Positions 49,787-60,443 of a stretch of DNA of 64,000 nucleotides are shown in pieces. The stretch covers positions 29,620-93,619 of the forward strand of contig JAEPRB010000133.1 in the NCBI GenBank assembly GCA_016758965.1. Reading direction: 5' to 3'. This DNA comes from Circinella minor (Eukaryota > Mucoromycota > Mucoromycetes > Mucorales > Lichtheimiaceae). The notes beneath the pieces are model-generated. The model saw nothing but the letters and a program-made list of their open reading frames with translations. It ran no database searches and had not been told where the DNA came from. Numbering within the stretch: the stretch's first letter is position 1; each line of letters opens with the position of its first letter. Made by a program: the position numbers and the translations under genes.

Positions 49787-51453
49787 ATGGCTTCCAGAGT
49801 ATTTTCTACCGCTATGCGTGCTGCCTCGCGCCGCGCTGCTGCTATCCGTCCCGTTGCCGCTGCTCGTCCTTTGACCGCTTTGGCTACTGCTAACTTGAAG
49901 CAATCTGCTGTCAAGGCTTCGGTAAAGAAACAATTCCTCTTTTTTTTTTTTTACTTATATTTTTGACATACGCGTTTTTTTGGTTAATATATAAGCAATA
50001 CTAATTATTTCAATGATCTATACATTTCATTTATACTCATTAAGGTTGCTCAACAAGTTCGTGGTATGAAGACTTTGAACTTCGGTGGTACCGAAGAAAC
50101 TGTCTTCGAACGTTCCGATGTTCCCAAGGAAAAGCTTTTGGATACCTTCAAGGATGATACCATTGCCGTTCTCGGTTATGGTCCCCAAGGTCGTGGTCAA
50201 GCTTTGAACTTGCGTGACAATGGTGTTAACGTCATCATTGGTCAACGTGAGGGTAAGACCTACCAACAAGCCATTGAGGAAGGTTGGGTTCCCGGCAAGA
50301 ACTTGTTCCCTGTCTTGGATGCTGTTGAAAAGGGTACTGTTGTTATGAACCTTTTGTCTGATGCTTACCAAAAGGACATCTGGCCTCAAATGAAGCCTCT
50401 TTTGACTCCTGGCAAGACCTTGTACTTCTCTCACGGTTTCTCCGTTGTCTACAATGACCAAACCAACATTATCCCTCCTAAGGGTAAGTATTAAAAAAAA
50501 GAATATATAACAATAACGTGTTGAACGGGGAGGGGTGATTAGAGTTAAAGGACATTTCTAGTTTAAAGTTGTAGATTTAGATTTGAGTTTTTTCGAGGGT
50601 GTACAAGAAAAAAAAATATTAAAATGATATCTTTTTCTATTTTCCTTTTTTGATTATAGATATTGATGTGATCTTGGTTGCCCCCAAGGGTTCCGGTTTC
50701 ACTGTCCGCCGTTTGTTCCAAGAAGGTCGTGGTATTAACTCTTCCTTCGCTGTCTACCAAGATGCCTCTGGTAAGGCTCGTGACCGTACCGTCGCTCTTG
50801 GTATCGGTATTGGTTCTGGTTACATGTACGAAACCACCTTCGAAAAGGAAGTCTACTCTGACTTGTATGGTGAACGTGGTGTTTTGATGGGTGCTATCCA
50901 AGGTTTCTTCCAAGCTCAATACGAAGTCTTGCGTGCCAATGGTAAGTTTTTATTTTGGGGTGAGGAGGAGGAAGGGGAGAGAGAGATAGTTAGAAGATAA
51001 AGGAGTAAAATTGTAAAAAGGTGAAATTATATATTGGCGTGTTTCATGTGTTTTTTTGTTGATTATTTTTTATTCATTATAATATTATTATTCCTATTAG
51101 GTCACTCTCCCTCTGAAGCTTTCAACGAAACCGTCGAAGAAGCTACTCAATCTCTCTATCCTTTGATCGGTGAACGTGGTATGGATTGGATGTATTCCAA
51201 CTGTTCCACCACTGCTCAACGTGGTGCTCTTGACTGGTGGAAGCCTTTCCACGATGCTACCAAGCCCGTCTTCGAACAACTTTACAAGTCTGTCCGTGAT
51301 GGTTCCGAAACTGCTCGTTCCCTTGACCGTAACTCAAAGCCTGATTACCGTGAACGTCTTGAAGAAGAATTGGCAGAAATCCGTGAATCTGAAATCTGGC
51401 GTGCTGGCAAGACTGTCCGACAACTTCGACCTGAAAACGTTGGCAAGGACTAA
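49787..51453 (+). CDS. ILV5: ketol-acid reductoisomerase (402 aa)
   Basis: Exons 49787-49921, 50045-50483, 50660-50941 and 51101-51453. Exon 1 encodes just the presequence (MASRVFSTAMRAASRRAAAI...), Ala/Arg-rich and mitochondrial; intron 1 cuts at the presequence/mature boundary. NADPH-binding GYGPQGRGQALNLRDNG, the KARI core (FSHGFSVVYN, VAPKGSGFTVRRLFQEGRG) and the Mg-binding C-terminal domain (ETTFEKEVYSDLYGERGVLM) are present. Length fits the short fungal class I enzyme. It converts acetolactate and acetohydroxybutyrate to dihydroxy acids. Codon use is strongly biased (CGT, GGT, AAG), indicating high expression. Confidence 0.97.
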
Positions 51454-51934
51454 ATTTATTTTTAATCTTTCCTAATCTTTTTACTTTCTTTCCCATCTTT
51501 TTGTAAACAAACAAACAAAAAATTCCCTCTTCATATTTCACTTTCGCAACTACTTCAAACCTTTTTTAAACTATTGCATCACTTCTTTTTTTCCTGTTAA
51601 TATTGTAAAAAAAAATCACAAAATGTGTATCGTTATAATCAACAATCACAACCAGAAAAAGTTAGGCTTTATCACCCCCCATTTTTTTAAAGCCGTCGTT
51701 GTTTCGTCAACAACATCCAATAAAAAAAGTTGATCTTATCGAAAAATCTCAATACATTTTCTTTCCGAAACCAAAAAACTATAATTATTAGATTTATTTC
51801 AAATAGGATCACTAAACGAAGGGTTGATTTCATCCCAATTTGAAAAGTATTTTCCTGTTTTAAAAGCTTACTTACAATGATAATTGTAAGACTATATATT
51901 ATATTTATCTTTTATACTCTAGCTTTAGTATTAA
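51454..51934. other. ILV5 3' flank, no gene seen
   Basis: AT-rich with A/C runs; an ACTTAC at 51875-51880 would be a GTAAGT donor on the minus strand but no matching exon was found. Confidence 0.5.
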
Positions 51935-52171
51935 ATGGATTATAAAGGTTATAATGGAATGTTTCGGGATCAACGAAAAGAAAAATGGTCTTATTCATCA
52001 CAATCCTTTCGTATTAGCTTGCTATTAATAATTCATTTAGTGCTTAGTTATATTTTCATTATTATCCCCGGCTTGACTACTCATCAAAGTTTGTCATCAT
52101 ATGGTATTATAATGTTTTTTACTTCCATTTTTGTCACTTTTCGTATTCCGCGCATCAAAAGTCTCTATTAA
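51935..52171 (+). CDS. small predicted membrane protein (78 aa)
   Basis: ATG at 51935, TAA at 52169-52171. A polar N-terminus (MDYKGYNGMFRDQRKEKWSY) is followed by two likely transmembrane helices (ISLLLIIHLVLSYIFIIIPG and YGIIMFFTSIFVTF) and a basic end (RIPRIKSLY), so positive charges flank the helices as in a real membrane protein. No family recognised. It lies between ILV5 and LEU2; a link to their pathway is not supported. Confidence 0.45.
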   Translation: MDYKGYNGMFRDQRKEKWSYSSQSFRISLLLIIHLVLSYIFIIIPGLTTHQSLSSYGIIMFFTSIFVTFRIPRIKSLY

Positions 52172-52585
52172 TTTGGTTTACTAGAAATTTACTCTTTTTT
52201 TTTTATAAATGCATAAAAATTATCTTTTAAACTTGAGCCAATTCAGTTGATCTTCTAATTTTTTTCACTCGATTATGTTTTTTTTTTAAAAAAAAAAAAC
52301 CTGAAACTGGGTAACCACAGCCCAAAAAGAATGAAAACATGGGTGCAGAAAAAGAATTTAGATATGCAGGATTGTTAAGAGAGATTGGAGCGGCAATAAA
52401 TTTAACTTGACGGTGTTGTGTTTTCTTATTAACCAATGAGAATACTCATAAGTCGTTACGAAAGGTGATTCATAACCTATCTCTTTCTGACAGGGTGTCT
52501 TAATAGCTCTTTTTTTTTTTTTTTTTTTTTAGTTTGTCATAAACTTTTTTCCCTTTTTACATATACAACTCTTTCACTAAAAAAA
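52172..52585. promoter_or_regulatory. LEU2 upstream region
   Basis: Contains poly-T (52511-52530) and a pyrimidine-rich leader ending ctttcactaaaaaaATG. No perfect TGAGTCA seen. A minus-strand frame (52227-52436) containing SLNNPAYLNSFSAPMFSFFL lacks an ATG and is not called. Confidence 0.5.
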
Positions 52586-54032
52586 ATGGTCCAGAAAATT
52601 TCTATTGTATGTCTTCCCGGTGATGGTGTTGGCCCTGAAGTTGTTGGTGAAGCCGTCAAGGTTTTACAAAAGGTTGCTGAACGTCGTGCTCAAGCTTTGA
52701 ATGTTGAATTTGAATTCAAGAATGAACTTATTGGTTTGGCCGCTCTTGAAAAGACAGGTAACTTTTGAGAGAGAGAGAGAAAGCGAGAAAAGAAAGGTGA
52801 ATGAGGAAACGGGGAATGGTATAATTCTTATGAGTGAGAAAAAAAAAGATTGGGTAGTGTAAATTGTACGTGTACGTGTACGTGTTTTTTGTGTGTGAAA
52901 GGCTTTGTAACTCATTCGAATGCGTTTCCTTTTGCTCTTATAAGGTGAACCATTGCCTGAATCCGCTTTGGATGCATGCAAATCTGCTGACGCCATTTTG
53001 TTGGGCGCTGTTGGTGGTCTTCCTGGTGCACAAATTGGTAGTGGACCACGTCCTGAACAAGGTCTTTTGAAGTTGCGTAAGTCCCTTGACTTGTATGCCA
53101 ACCTTCGACCTGTCACTTTTGCTTCTGATAGTTTGACAAGCTTGTCCCCTCTTAAGGATCATGTTGTCCAAGGTGTCGAATTTGTTTTTGTTCGTGAATT
53201 GGTTGGTGGTATCTACTTTGGTGACCGTAAGGAAGCTGGTGAAGATGGCAAAGGTAACTTATATAAAAAATTGAGGATAAATTAGGATACCAAAGAGAAA
53301 AGGGTGGTACGCATAGACGCGTTATGTGAAAAAAATTATATGCTTAAAGTTTATATATTAATCTGAACTACTATTATTTACTATTTAGCTTACGATACCC
53401 TTCCTTACTCTCGTGAAGAAATCGAACGTGTAACTCGTCTTGCTGCTTTGTTGGCATTGAAGCAAAGCCCTGTTGGTAAGATTCACTCCATCGATAAGGC
53501 TAACGTTTTGGCCACATCTCGTCTCTGGCGTAAGGTTGTCAGTGAAACCTTAGATAAGGAATTCCCCCAACTTCAATATGAACATCATTTGGTCGACTCT
53601 GCTGCTATGGCCATGGTTCAAAATCCCAAGAAATTGAATGGTGTCGTCTTGACTGAAAATATGTTTGGTGATATCTTGTCCGATGAAGCTTCTGTCATTG
53701 TTGGTTCTCTCGGTCTTTTACCTTCTGCTTCTTTGAACGGTTTGCCCGATGGTAAGAGCAAGTGTGTTGGTTTGTATGAACCTATCCACGGATCTGCACC
53801 CGATATTGCTGGTCAAAACATTGCTAACCCTATTGCTACCATTTTGAGTGTTGCCATGTTGCTCCGTTACTCCTTGGGCTTTGAACAAGAAGCTAAGGCT
53901 GTTGAAGATGCTGTTCGTAAGGTCTTGGATAGTGGTGTTCGCTCTCGTGATTTGGGTGGTGAACAATCCACTACTCAAGTAGGTGATAAGGTCATTGAAA
54001 CCTTGGGCGGTATTTTGGATGCTTTGAACTAG
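52586..54032 (+). CDS. LEU2: 3-isopropylmalate dehydrogenase (374 aa)
   Basis: Exons 52586-52757, 52945-53253 and 53389-54032, both introns phase 1. Starts [20 protein letters not shown]; then [25 protein letters not shown], the substrate/metal region [40 protein letters not shown], and the NAD-binding [20 protein letters not shown]. It oxidatively decarboxylates 3-isopropylmalate in the leucine branch, normally in the cytosol; no presequence is present. It lies 1.1 kb downstream of ILV5 on the same strand and shares its biased codon use. Confidence 0.97.
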
Positions 54033-54824
54033 ATCTCCCTCTCTCTCTTTTATTTCCCCTGTTCTCTATTTCGTCCTTTTATTCTGTATATATAAGACAA
54101 TCAACAACAACAAAAATTGAAAATTTATAGTATATAAAAAGTCATTTTTTTTCTTTTATAAAATTTATTATGTGTCTCTTGGGTTATTATTATATATATT
54201 AGTGGCGTGTTATGCTGTCATTACAATGGAACAGGTATGTGACGTTACTGTGTTAGATATGTTTTCAATACTATTATAATAAATAAAGTAGCCTGATCGA
54301 CTTATAGGACTGTATAGAGTACCACTACTTTGATTTTGACTTAGAGGTGCGTTTCAAAGGTACTTTGAAAATTCCTATTAGTATAAGTTAGTATATATAG
54401 CGACTAAACTCGGGTATACACATAGTTTTTATTAGGACGAGAAACAGGATTTTCTATTCACATATTATGTAAAACTCTTAAACCACTGATAATAATTAAT
54501 AATAATATATAACCATTATGAGTGATCAACTCAATCATATATCGTTTTGACTTCTGACAAAAAATATTTCTTCACATAAACCAGATCTTTCTTATTAGGT
54601 GTATAGCCTACAATTTTATTGATTGTAGCTGGAAGTTGTCACTTCTTATAATTGTGGATATTTGCAAGAGCTAAATTTTTTGTACGAACATACAACAACA
54701 TGCTCGTTGTATGTATTGAGCAAGGTCATATATCTAATATACTTCACTGTTGGTACATATCATACCAATTTTATCTCATCCTTTTTGTTCATAAAATGTG
54801 GTTTTTTATATAACAATTGTTAGG
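54033..54824. other. LEU2 3' flank, no gene seen
   Basis: AT-rich, no coding signal recognised. Confidence 0.6.
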
Positions 54825-55232
54825 TTATGCTACGTATTTCAACTTCAAGAAAGGGTATTTTTCATAATTTTTCAATGTCGGGCCAGTTATCTGAGCGATG
54901 GATAGAGTATTTATAACGAATCCTGGCTCATCAATCAAAATATACTCGGAAAAGAAGTTAATCTCAAGTACCATCCATGATGGTACAGATTCGTACCACT
55001 GTAAAAGAGCTGTATCATCATCATAAGCAACAACATAACGAACTGTGAGCTTGTAATGGCATTTCTTGCGCATATGGTTGTTAGCATCACAGTTGGTGAC
55101 AGTTAAATTTTTGAAATGTTGACAAAGTAAGTCAATAACATAACCAAAGCTGATTGTTGGCTGTCCATGGATCTTTCCAAATATAGGTAAAAACTGCACG
55201 CTAAACTTTGATAGCATTAGTATTTTTTTCAT
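54825..55232 (-). pseudogene. decayed Tc1/IS630-like transposase fragment (copy A)
   Basis: A 135-codon minus-strand frame. The stretch NFFSEYILIDEPGFVINTL matches the '(V/Y)FIDExGFxIN' region around the first catalytic Asp of Tc1/mariner-IS630 transposases, preceded by the usual W-x(n)-N spacing. The upstream HTH and downstream catalytic residues are missing or unrecognisable, so it cannot be active. It lies opposite in orientation to copy B. Confidence 0.5.
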
Positions 55233-55634
55233 CAGCGTAGAAATACATTATTCACCATTGCTGTATGCTCCATTTCATTGATTAATACGTCCTTTGGCAG
55301 TTAAATAGGGAAATGTAACTATGTGTACACCGACACTAATCTACATGCTTTTAGACTTTTGTAATGGATTGATCACTTTTGCGACTTTGATATCAATTTT
55401 TGTATTATCCGGGCCGCGAGAATAACCTTATTTTTTATAATTTATTTATTTTTCATCTATCTTGTGTCTTCCCAGTCCATTTAATTTTGAAAAAGTGTAA
55501 TTCTCTCACCGGTATGATAGTGGTAGTACTATCATTAGTGGTACTATCGTCTTTCATGGTAATAATATATATACATATAATTAAAAAAGTTGGTAACTAT
55601 CCCATTTTTTGGAGAAAGAATAGTTTAGATTTGC

Positions 55635-56880
55635 TTGGGCTTGGCTCAATTTCAAGATCGACAGAGATATGTCGTTGATGAAAACGGCAGACATGAAACT
55701 ATGAATTACGTTGCTGATAAAAGTATTTTTGCGTTTCAACTATACCAACATAACACACTAAGCATTTGTAAAATGCAACATCTACAAGTATTATACACAT
55801 CTATATACGTCAATGTAGAGTATTTAGCTCATATGAGGTGGAAGAAGAAAGACGGAGATTCACATATAAGAGAAATGACTGAAAACCGTTCATATACTCT
55901 ACTAAAAATTGATAGATGTTTGAATGGTTTGGCAGCAGCGAAACAGCTATATATGTTCGTGCTCCACAGAGATGGGGAAAAAGAATATGGAGAGAATCCA
56001 AATATAATCTTAAATATTAAGAAGAAGGGTAAACCTATTCTTAATAAGGATCATAATTGACAATTATTAAGTATGCTGATTTTAATCCTTTTGCTGCAAA
56101 CATGAATATATAACTGAAGATTTGATACATGATTTTAAGTCTAAATTTTCGTAGCACAGCTCTTGTAATTTATTACGTAAAAAATAATGGAATTTAACAC
56201 TAAAAAAACCAGAGTGTCACTGTTAATAAAATAGCCCTGATAAAATTAATGAAGGTTATGACTGTGTTAGAGAATGTGATCAAACAAATATGAATTTTTT
56301 AACTAAAAACTGTGTATTTATTGATGTGTCACCATTCCATATCAATATGAAACTTACAAGAGACTGGTCAAAGATCAGTAGCTCTGCTATTGTAGCAGTA
56401 GCAGCAACACGAGGAAAAACTACAACAGTGTTTTTGGACACGATCTCTGCTTAAGGGTCAAGTAAAGTTAGCGTGAGAATACCTCGGTCTAATAATAAGA
56501 GAACGCGAGTAGGCGATAATTTGAAATTTTAAGCACTTTACCTTAACTTTTTAGATGAAATAGTGGATAAAATATTCACACATGAAAGAACATTATCTAA
56601 TAATAGATGACGTGCTTACACACTTCAACTGATATTGCAAAGTATATTGAATATCATGCATATCGATGTGCATATCTTATTTATATTTTTCTAAGAAGCT
56701 CAAAGTTAGGGCAAGATTAAACGACATCGATTTTTTAACCTAGAAGCCTTGAACGCAAGAATCCATGAAGCATGTGCTAGAGTAAAACTAACTTATTTCA
56801 TCGGGTCCGCTCCTCATGCACATAAGTGCTTGAATAGATGTCGTACAAAAGAGAGCTTATAAAGCTTGTATGTAGTTCTG
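55635..56880 (+). pseudogene. decayed Tc1/IS630-like transposase (copy B)
   Basis: Relic spread over several frames with many stops. An N-terminal part (about 55635-56060) has HTH-like GLAAAKQLYMFVLHRD then GKPILNKDHN. A central part (about 56305-56450) reads VFIDVSPFHINMKLTRDWSK then AIVAVAATRGKTTTVFL, typical of the first DDE block and following strand (the Glu after the Asp is now Val). The C-terminal part (about 56735-56865) has LEALNARIHEACARVKLTYF and HKCLNRCRTKESL, like the family end. The DDE triad is not intact. Confidence 0.65.
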
Positions 56881-58000
56881 GCAATTGTCATTATATATAT
56901 AATAGTGTAAGAAAATAATTAATTATAATACAATATACTAAGTGAAATGTTTTTTTTTAGTTTCTGATGAATCATCAAACTTAATAAAAGAGTACTATTT
57001 TATTATAGGGCTTACTATACGCCCTTATGTTGGTTTCAAAAACAGGCAACACTAATATAAAAAAATACGACTTTATGTTTCAAAATGTCTGACATTTGAT
57101 TTTAAACAGAGTGAGATTGATTTTGCTGCCAAGCAACATCGTTTTTCATCAGCCTGCGGCATTAATGTGTACTAAGGTGGGACATTGCTTTGGAAAGAGC
57201 TGTTACATTTTATGTATATGTTGTGCATGGTTGTTCAAGTTTTACCTGTTTTGCTTATTTTACTAACATCACAAAGGCGACAAATTTATCAACTTCGCAT
57301 TTCTACTTTTTTGTTCAATGATGATTGTAAACTATGCGAAATTATCAATAACAAACGCGAGGGCCGAGAACTTCAGGAAAAAAAAAGACAATTGTAATTC
57401 AAGCTTTGGTATTCAATGTTGACAAATCAGGAAAAGGCAAAACAAACATAAATTAAGTTTCAAGAAGTCGTTTTGTCTTTGTTTTGTTGATCAAAGAGGT
57501 CATTTGACATATCTCTTAAAAAAATCATGCAGTTCGGAATACTTTTTTTTAAAGATGTCCTAGGTACCTCTTTGACAACAAAAACTCTAATCTTAAACTC
57601 AGCTTCTCTCTTCCATATAGTTTTCTTTTTTTGCCCTCGGCCTACTGCCCCAAAAAAGAAGATTAGCCATGTCGTCTTTGAAGCGCGGCCTTTATTTAAC
57701 GTGAGCTGACTGAGCGGGGCTTCTTCAAGATCTAAAATATACCTCTCCCCCCCTTTTTTTTAGTTCTTCCAATGAATGGTCAAGACTAGCAAGTTTCTTG
57801 TGAGCGGGCTTTTTAACTCGATATAAATAAACGTAGCATATTCCTTATTTAGCAACCACCCCCACCTTGTAATTAGGAGAAACGGCATTTGCGGATTAGA
57901 GCATCCGCAACCTTACTTGAAAATAGATCTTTGGAGCATATATATTAACAATTCAGTGTGAACAGGATTACGTATATGGTCCGGGACACAAAGACTGAAT
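56881..58000. other. intergenic with unassigned open fragments
   Basis: Short open fragments without ATG (57119-57160, 57185-57397, 57527-57709) may be further element remains. GC rises at 57650-57720. Confidence 0.4.
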
Positions 58001-58007
58001 ATATAAG
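58000..58007 (+). promoter_or_regulatory. TATA box of the C2/chitin-binding gene
   Basis: TATATAAG-type element about 75 bp upstream of the ATG at 58082, followed by an A-run and a pyrimidine-rich leader. Confidence 0.5.
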
Positions 58008-58081
58008 CTCACGTCAAAAAAAAAATTAAACTACTTTCTTTTTTTTTCTTTTCTTTTGATTATCATCTTCTTTTATTCATA

Positions 58082-59275
58082 ATGTCCTATCAACAATCTT
58101 ATCAAACTCAAGAGTTCAGTTATGAACAACAACAAACTACTTATATCCAACAGTCAGGTCAAGAGCCTACTTACCAAGTTACCCAATCTTCATACCACTC
58201 ACAATCTTCCTCTGGTCTTACTGTCACCTTCCACTCTGCTTCTGAATTGAAAAGTGTCGAAACCTTTGGCAAGCAAGATCCTTATGTTCGATTCACTTAT
58301 GACTTTAGCGACTCCAAGTCTTTCCAAGAAACTTTCACTCACAAGGACGGCGGTAAGAATGCCCAATGGAATCAAACCTTCCAGTTATCTTCCAGTAGTG
58401 CTCCCGACCTTTTTATTGAAGTGATGAATAAGGAAAGTGCTGGTTCTGATGAATTGATTGGCTTTGCTGCTATTCCATTACGCCAAATTCCTCAAGGCCA
58501 ACCTTTGAGCACTTCATTCACAATTTACGATATCAAGTCCCAATCCGCAGGTGAGGTCCAAATCACTTTTTCGACTCAGCCCCAACAACAAGGCAGTAAC
58601 CCACAAGGACGCGGTCAATCTTATGTGCATGAAGGTCATTTGAAGCGCTGCAAGTCTCTTCGTAATAAAGCTATTGCTTCCGATGTCGGTGCTGTTGCCA
58701 TCGGTGGCGCTTTGGCTGTAGGAGCAGGACTTCTCGGTAAGAAGTTATATGATGATAACAAGAAGGAAAAAGAAGAACAAGAACGTATGGAACAAGAAAA
58801 AGAGCGTGTGGAACAAGAAAGAAAACGTTTGGATCAAGAAAAGAAGGAGTTCGAACAGCAACAACAGGAGCAACAGAAACGTCAACAGGAACAACAGAAG
58901 CGTGAACAAGAAGAAGAACAAAAGCGCGAGAAATGCAAACAAGAAAAGCGTGAGCAGGAGCAAGAGAAATGCAAACAAGAAAAGCACAAGAAAAAACAAG
59001 ATAAACATAAGAAAAAAGAACATTGTCGTAAAAATTCTTCTGATTCATCTGATTCATCTGACTCGTCTGATTCATCTGATAGCGACCGCAAAGGAAGTCG
59101 TCATGGTGGTAAGCGTCGTGGTGGTGGTTGTGCCAACGACTGGGATCCTGTTGGAACTTATGCTGCTGGCGACCGTGTCAAATATCATGGTCGGGAATAT
59201 GTATGCCTTCAAGGTCACACATCAAACCCAACTTGGATGCCCGGTGCTGCTCACTCCCTTTGGCAACCTTGTTAA
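58082..59275 (+). CDS. C2 domain + glycine zipper + coiled coil + CBM5/12 protein (397 aa)
   Basis: Single exon. Residues 1-44 are Gln/Ser/Tyr-rich. A C2 domain covers about 45-165 (LTVTFHSASELKSVETFGKQ, DPYVRF, WNQTFQL, DELIGFAAIPL). Residues 201-221 (DVGAVAIGGALAVGAGLLGK) form a glycine-zipper-like membrane segment. A highly charged Glu/Gln/Lys/Arg coiled coil follows (226-315), then a Ser-Asp repeat (319-335), a His/Gly/Arg patch, and a C-terminal chitin-binding module of the CBM5/12 type (353-397: WDPVGTYAAGDRVKYHGREY, then TSNPTWMPG and LWQPC). No signal peptide is visible. The combination is unusual; a role at the chitin wall or septum is inference. Confidence 0.88.
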   Translation: MSYQQSYQTQEFSYEQQQTTYIQQSGQEPTYQVTQSSYHSQSSSGLTVTFHSASELKSVETFGKQDPYVRFTYDFSDSKSFQETFTHKDGGKNAQWNQTFQLSSSSAPDLFIEVMNKESAGSDELIGFAAIPLRQIPQGQPLSTSFTIYDIKSQSAGEVQITFSTQPQQQGSNPQGRGQSYVHEGHLKRCKSLRNKAIASDVGAVAIGGALAVGAGLLGKKLYDDNKKEKEEQERMEQEKERVEQERKRLDQEKKEFEQQQQEQQKRQQEQQKREQEEEQKREKCKQEKREQEQEKCKQEKHKKKQDKHKKKEHCRKNSSDSSDSSDSSDSSDSDRKGSRHGGKRRGGGCANDWDPVGTYAAGDRVKYHGREYVCLQGHTSNPTWMPGAAHSLWQPC

Positions 59276-59480
59276 ATGTTTTTTTAAACATGCCAATGAT
59301 TACACAAACAAAAATCTCCTGTACTCCTAAATAACATACTTGTATACCACATCCATGGATCCCTCTCTTCCCAACATTTTTTTTTCGTCAATTTGTAGTT
59401 ATAACATTTAGGGGAAAAAAAGTCCAATAATAATAAATATGTTCAAATGCAATGCAATGCAATTTTTTTATTCTTTTGTT

Positions 59481-60443
59481 TTATTTCTTTTTCATAAGAT
59501 AAAGCTTGAGTCTGTCTTTAGTATATATACTTCTTTTTGGATCATCCAAAACCTTAAAATAAAAAATAAGAAAGTCAGCCATATCAGATTTTTTTAATAG
59601 TTAAATGAACTAATACATTCTATATATTTAATTTACCTCTGTGATAGTGAAATATTTCCGTGCCATTGTAAAGAAACGTTTATCAGCCTTTCTACGTTTT
59701 CGATAACTCATATATATATCTGTATCCTTATTTGCCAAGGAAATTAGTGTATCTACGAGCGGCTTAAACGCTATTTCAAGATAAACACAGTCTGATGCTA
59801 AAATCACATCCGGTGCACGGCATGCTTCCGGGATATCTTTTAATTCTCCCCAATCTAAAATTTTTGCCTCCACTTTCTCTTGTACATTGTTCAATTGAAT
59901 ATTTTGCTGCATCAAATTCATCATTGGTCTAAATAAAGAATATAATAACAATTAATTAAATTGTTATCATATAATTTATATTTATTTTGACAGTTTCCAT
60001 GAAAGAAAAACAAAGAATACGTACATTTGATCCGTCATCACCATATTATTAAGACTTGGACAGCCTAATGCAAGTGCAAGTGATACTAATCCAGTACCAG
60101 CGCCTAATTCAAGAACCTTTTGACCCTTGAATAGAGTATTTTCAAGTTGCTTGTTTTTCCATAAAAGATAGTCCACCATTACAGTTGCAGCTTCCCATAT
60201 CCGACCGCCACAGCCACCCCTTAAATCTTCAGCTAGCTCAACGCCCTGGGGTAATAAATCATAAGTTGTGTTGGACACTGTACCATAATCAGGAATCGGA
60301 TTACTGTCCACAAAATTTAAACGATGGAATGGATCATTGTCATTACTACTAGAACTACTGTGATCGGAATCGTAACCTGTGGCTTCTAGTCGTAGTACAA
60401 ATTTATTATCATCTTCAGTGTGAGCAACAGATATAGAACTCAT
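59481..60443 (-). CDS. EFM6: protein-lysine N-methyltransferase, EFM6/METTL21 type (260 aa)
   Basis: Minus-strand exons 60443-60025, 59928-59637 and 59552-59481 (phases 2 and 0). The SAM-binding motif VLELGAGTGLVSLALALGCP is at about residues 108-127, then VMTDQIPMMNLMQQNIQLNN across intron 1, the family DxxY-type motif LASDCVYLEIAF, and YRKRRKADKRFF. This family methylates lysines of cytosolic proteins; yeast Efm6 acts on eEF1A. The MSSISV... N-terminus has an acidic Ser-rich insert. The EFM6 assignment rests on the DCVY and YRKRRKAD motifs; other METTL21 subfamilies are possible. Confidence 0.85.

Noticed and set aside
50027..50919. Minus-strand ORFs opposite ILV5 exons
   Set aside because: Antisense shadows caused by biased codon use in ILV5.
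52227..52436. Minus-strand 69-codon frame upstream of LEU2
   Set aside because: No ATG, an in-frame TGA just upstream, and a poly-A/T stretch inside; cannot be supported as a gene.
58671..59091. Minus-strand Phe/Leu-rich ORFs and a plus-strand Lys/Asn-rich ORF
   Set aside because: Shadows of the Glu/Gln/Lys coiled-coil codons of the C2/CBM gene.
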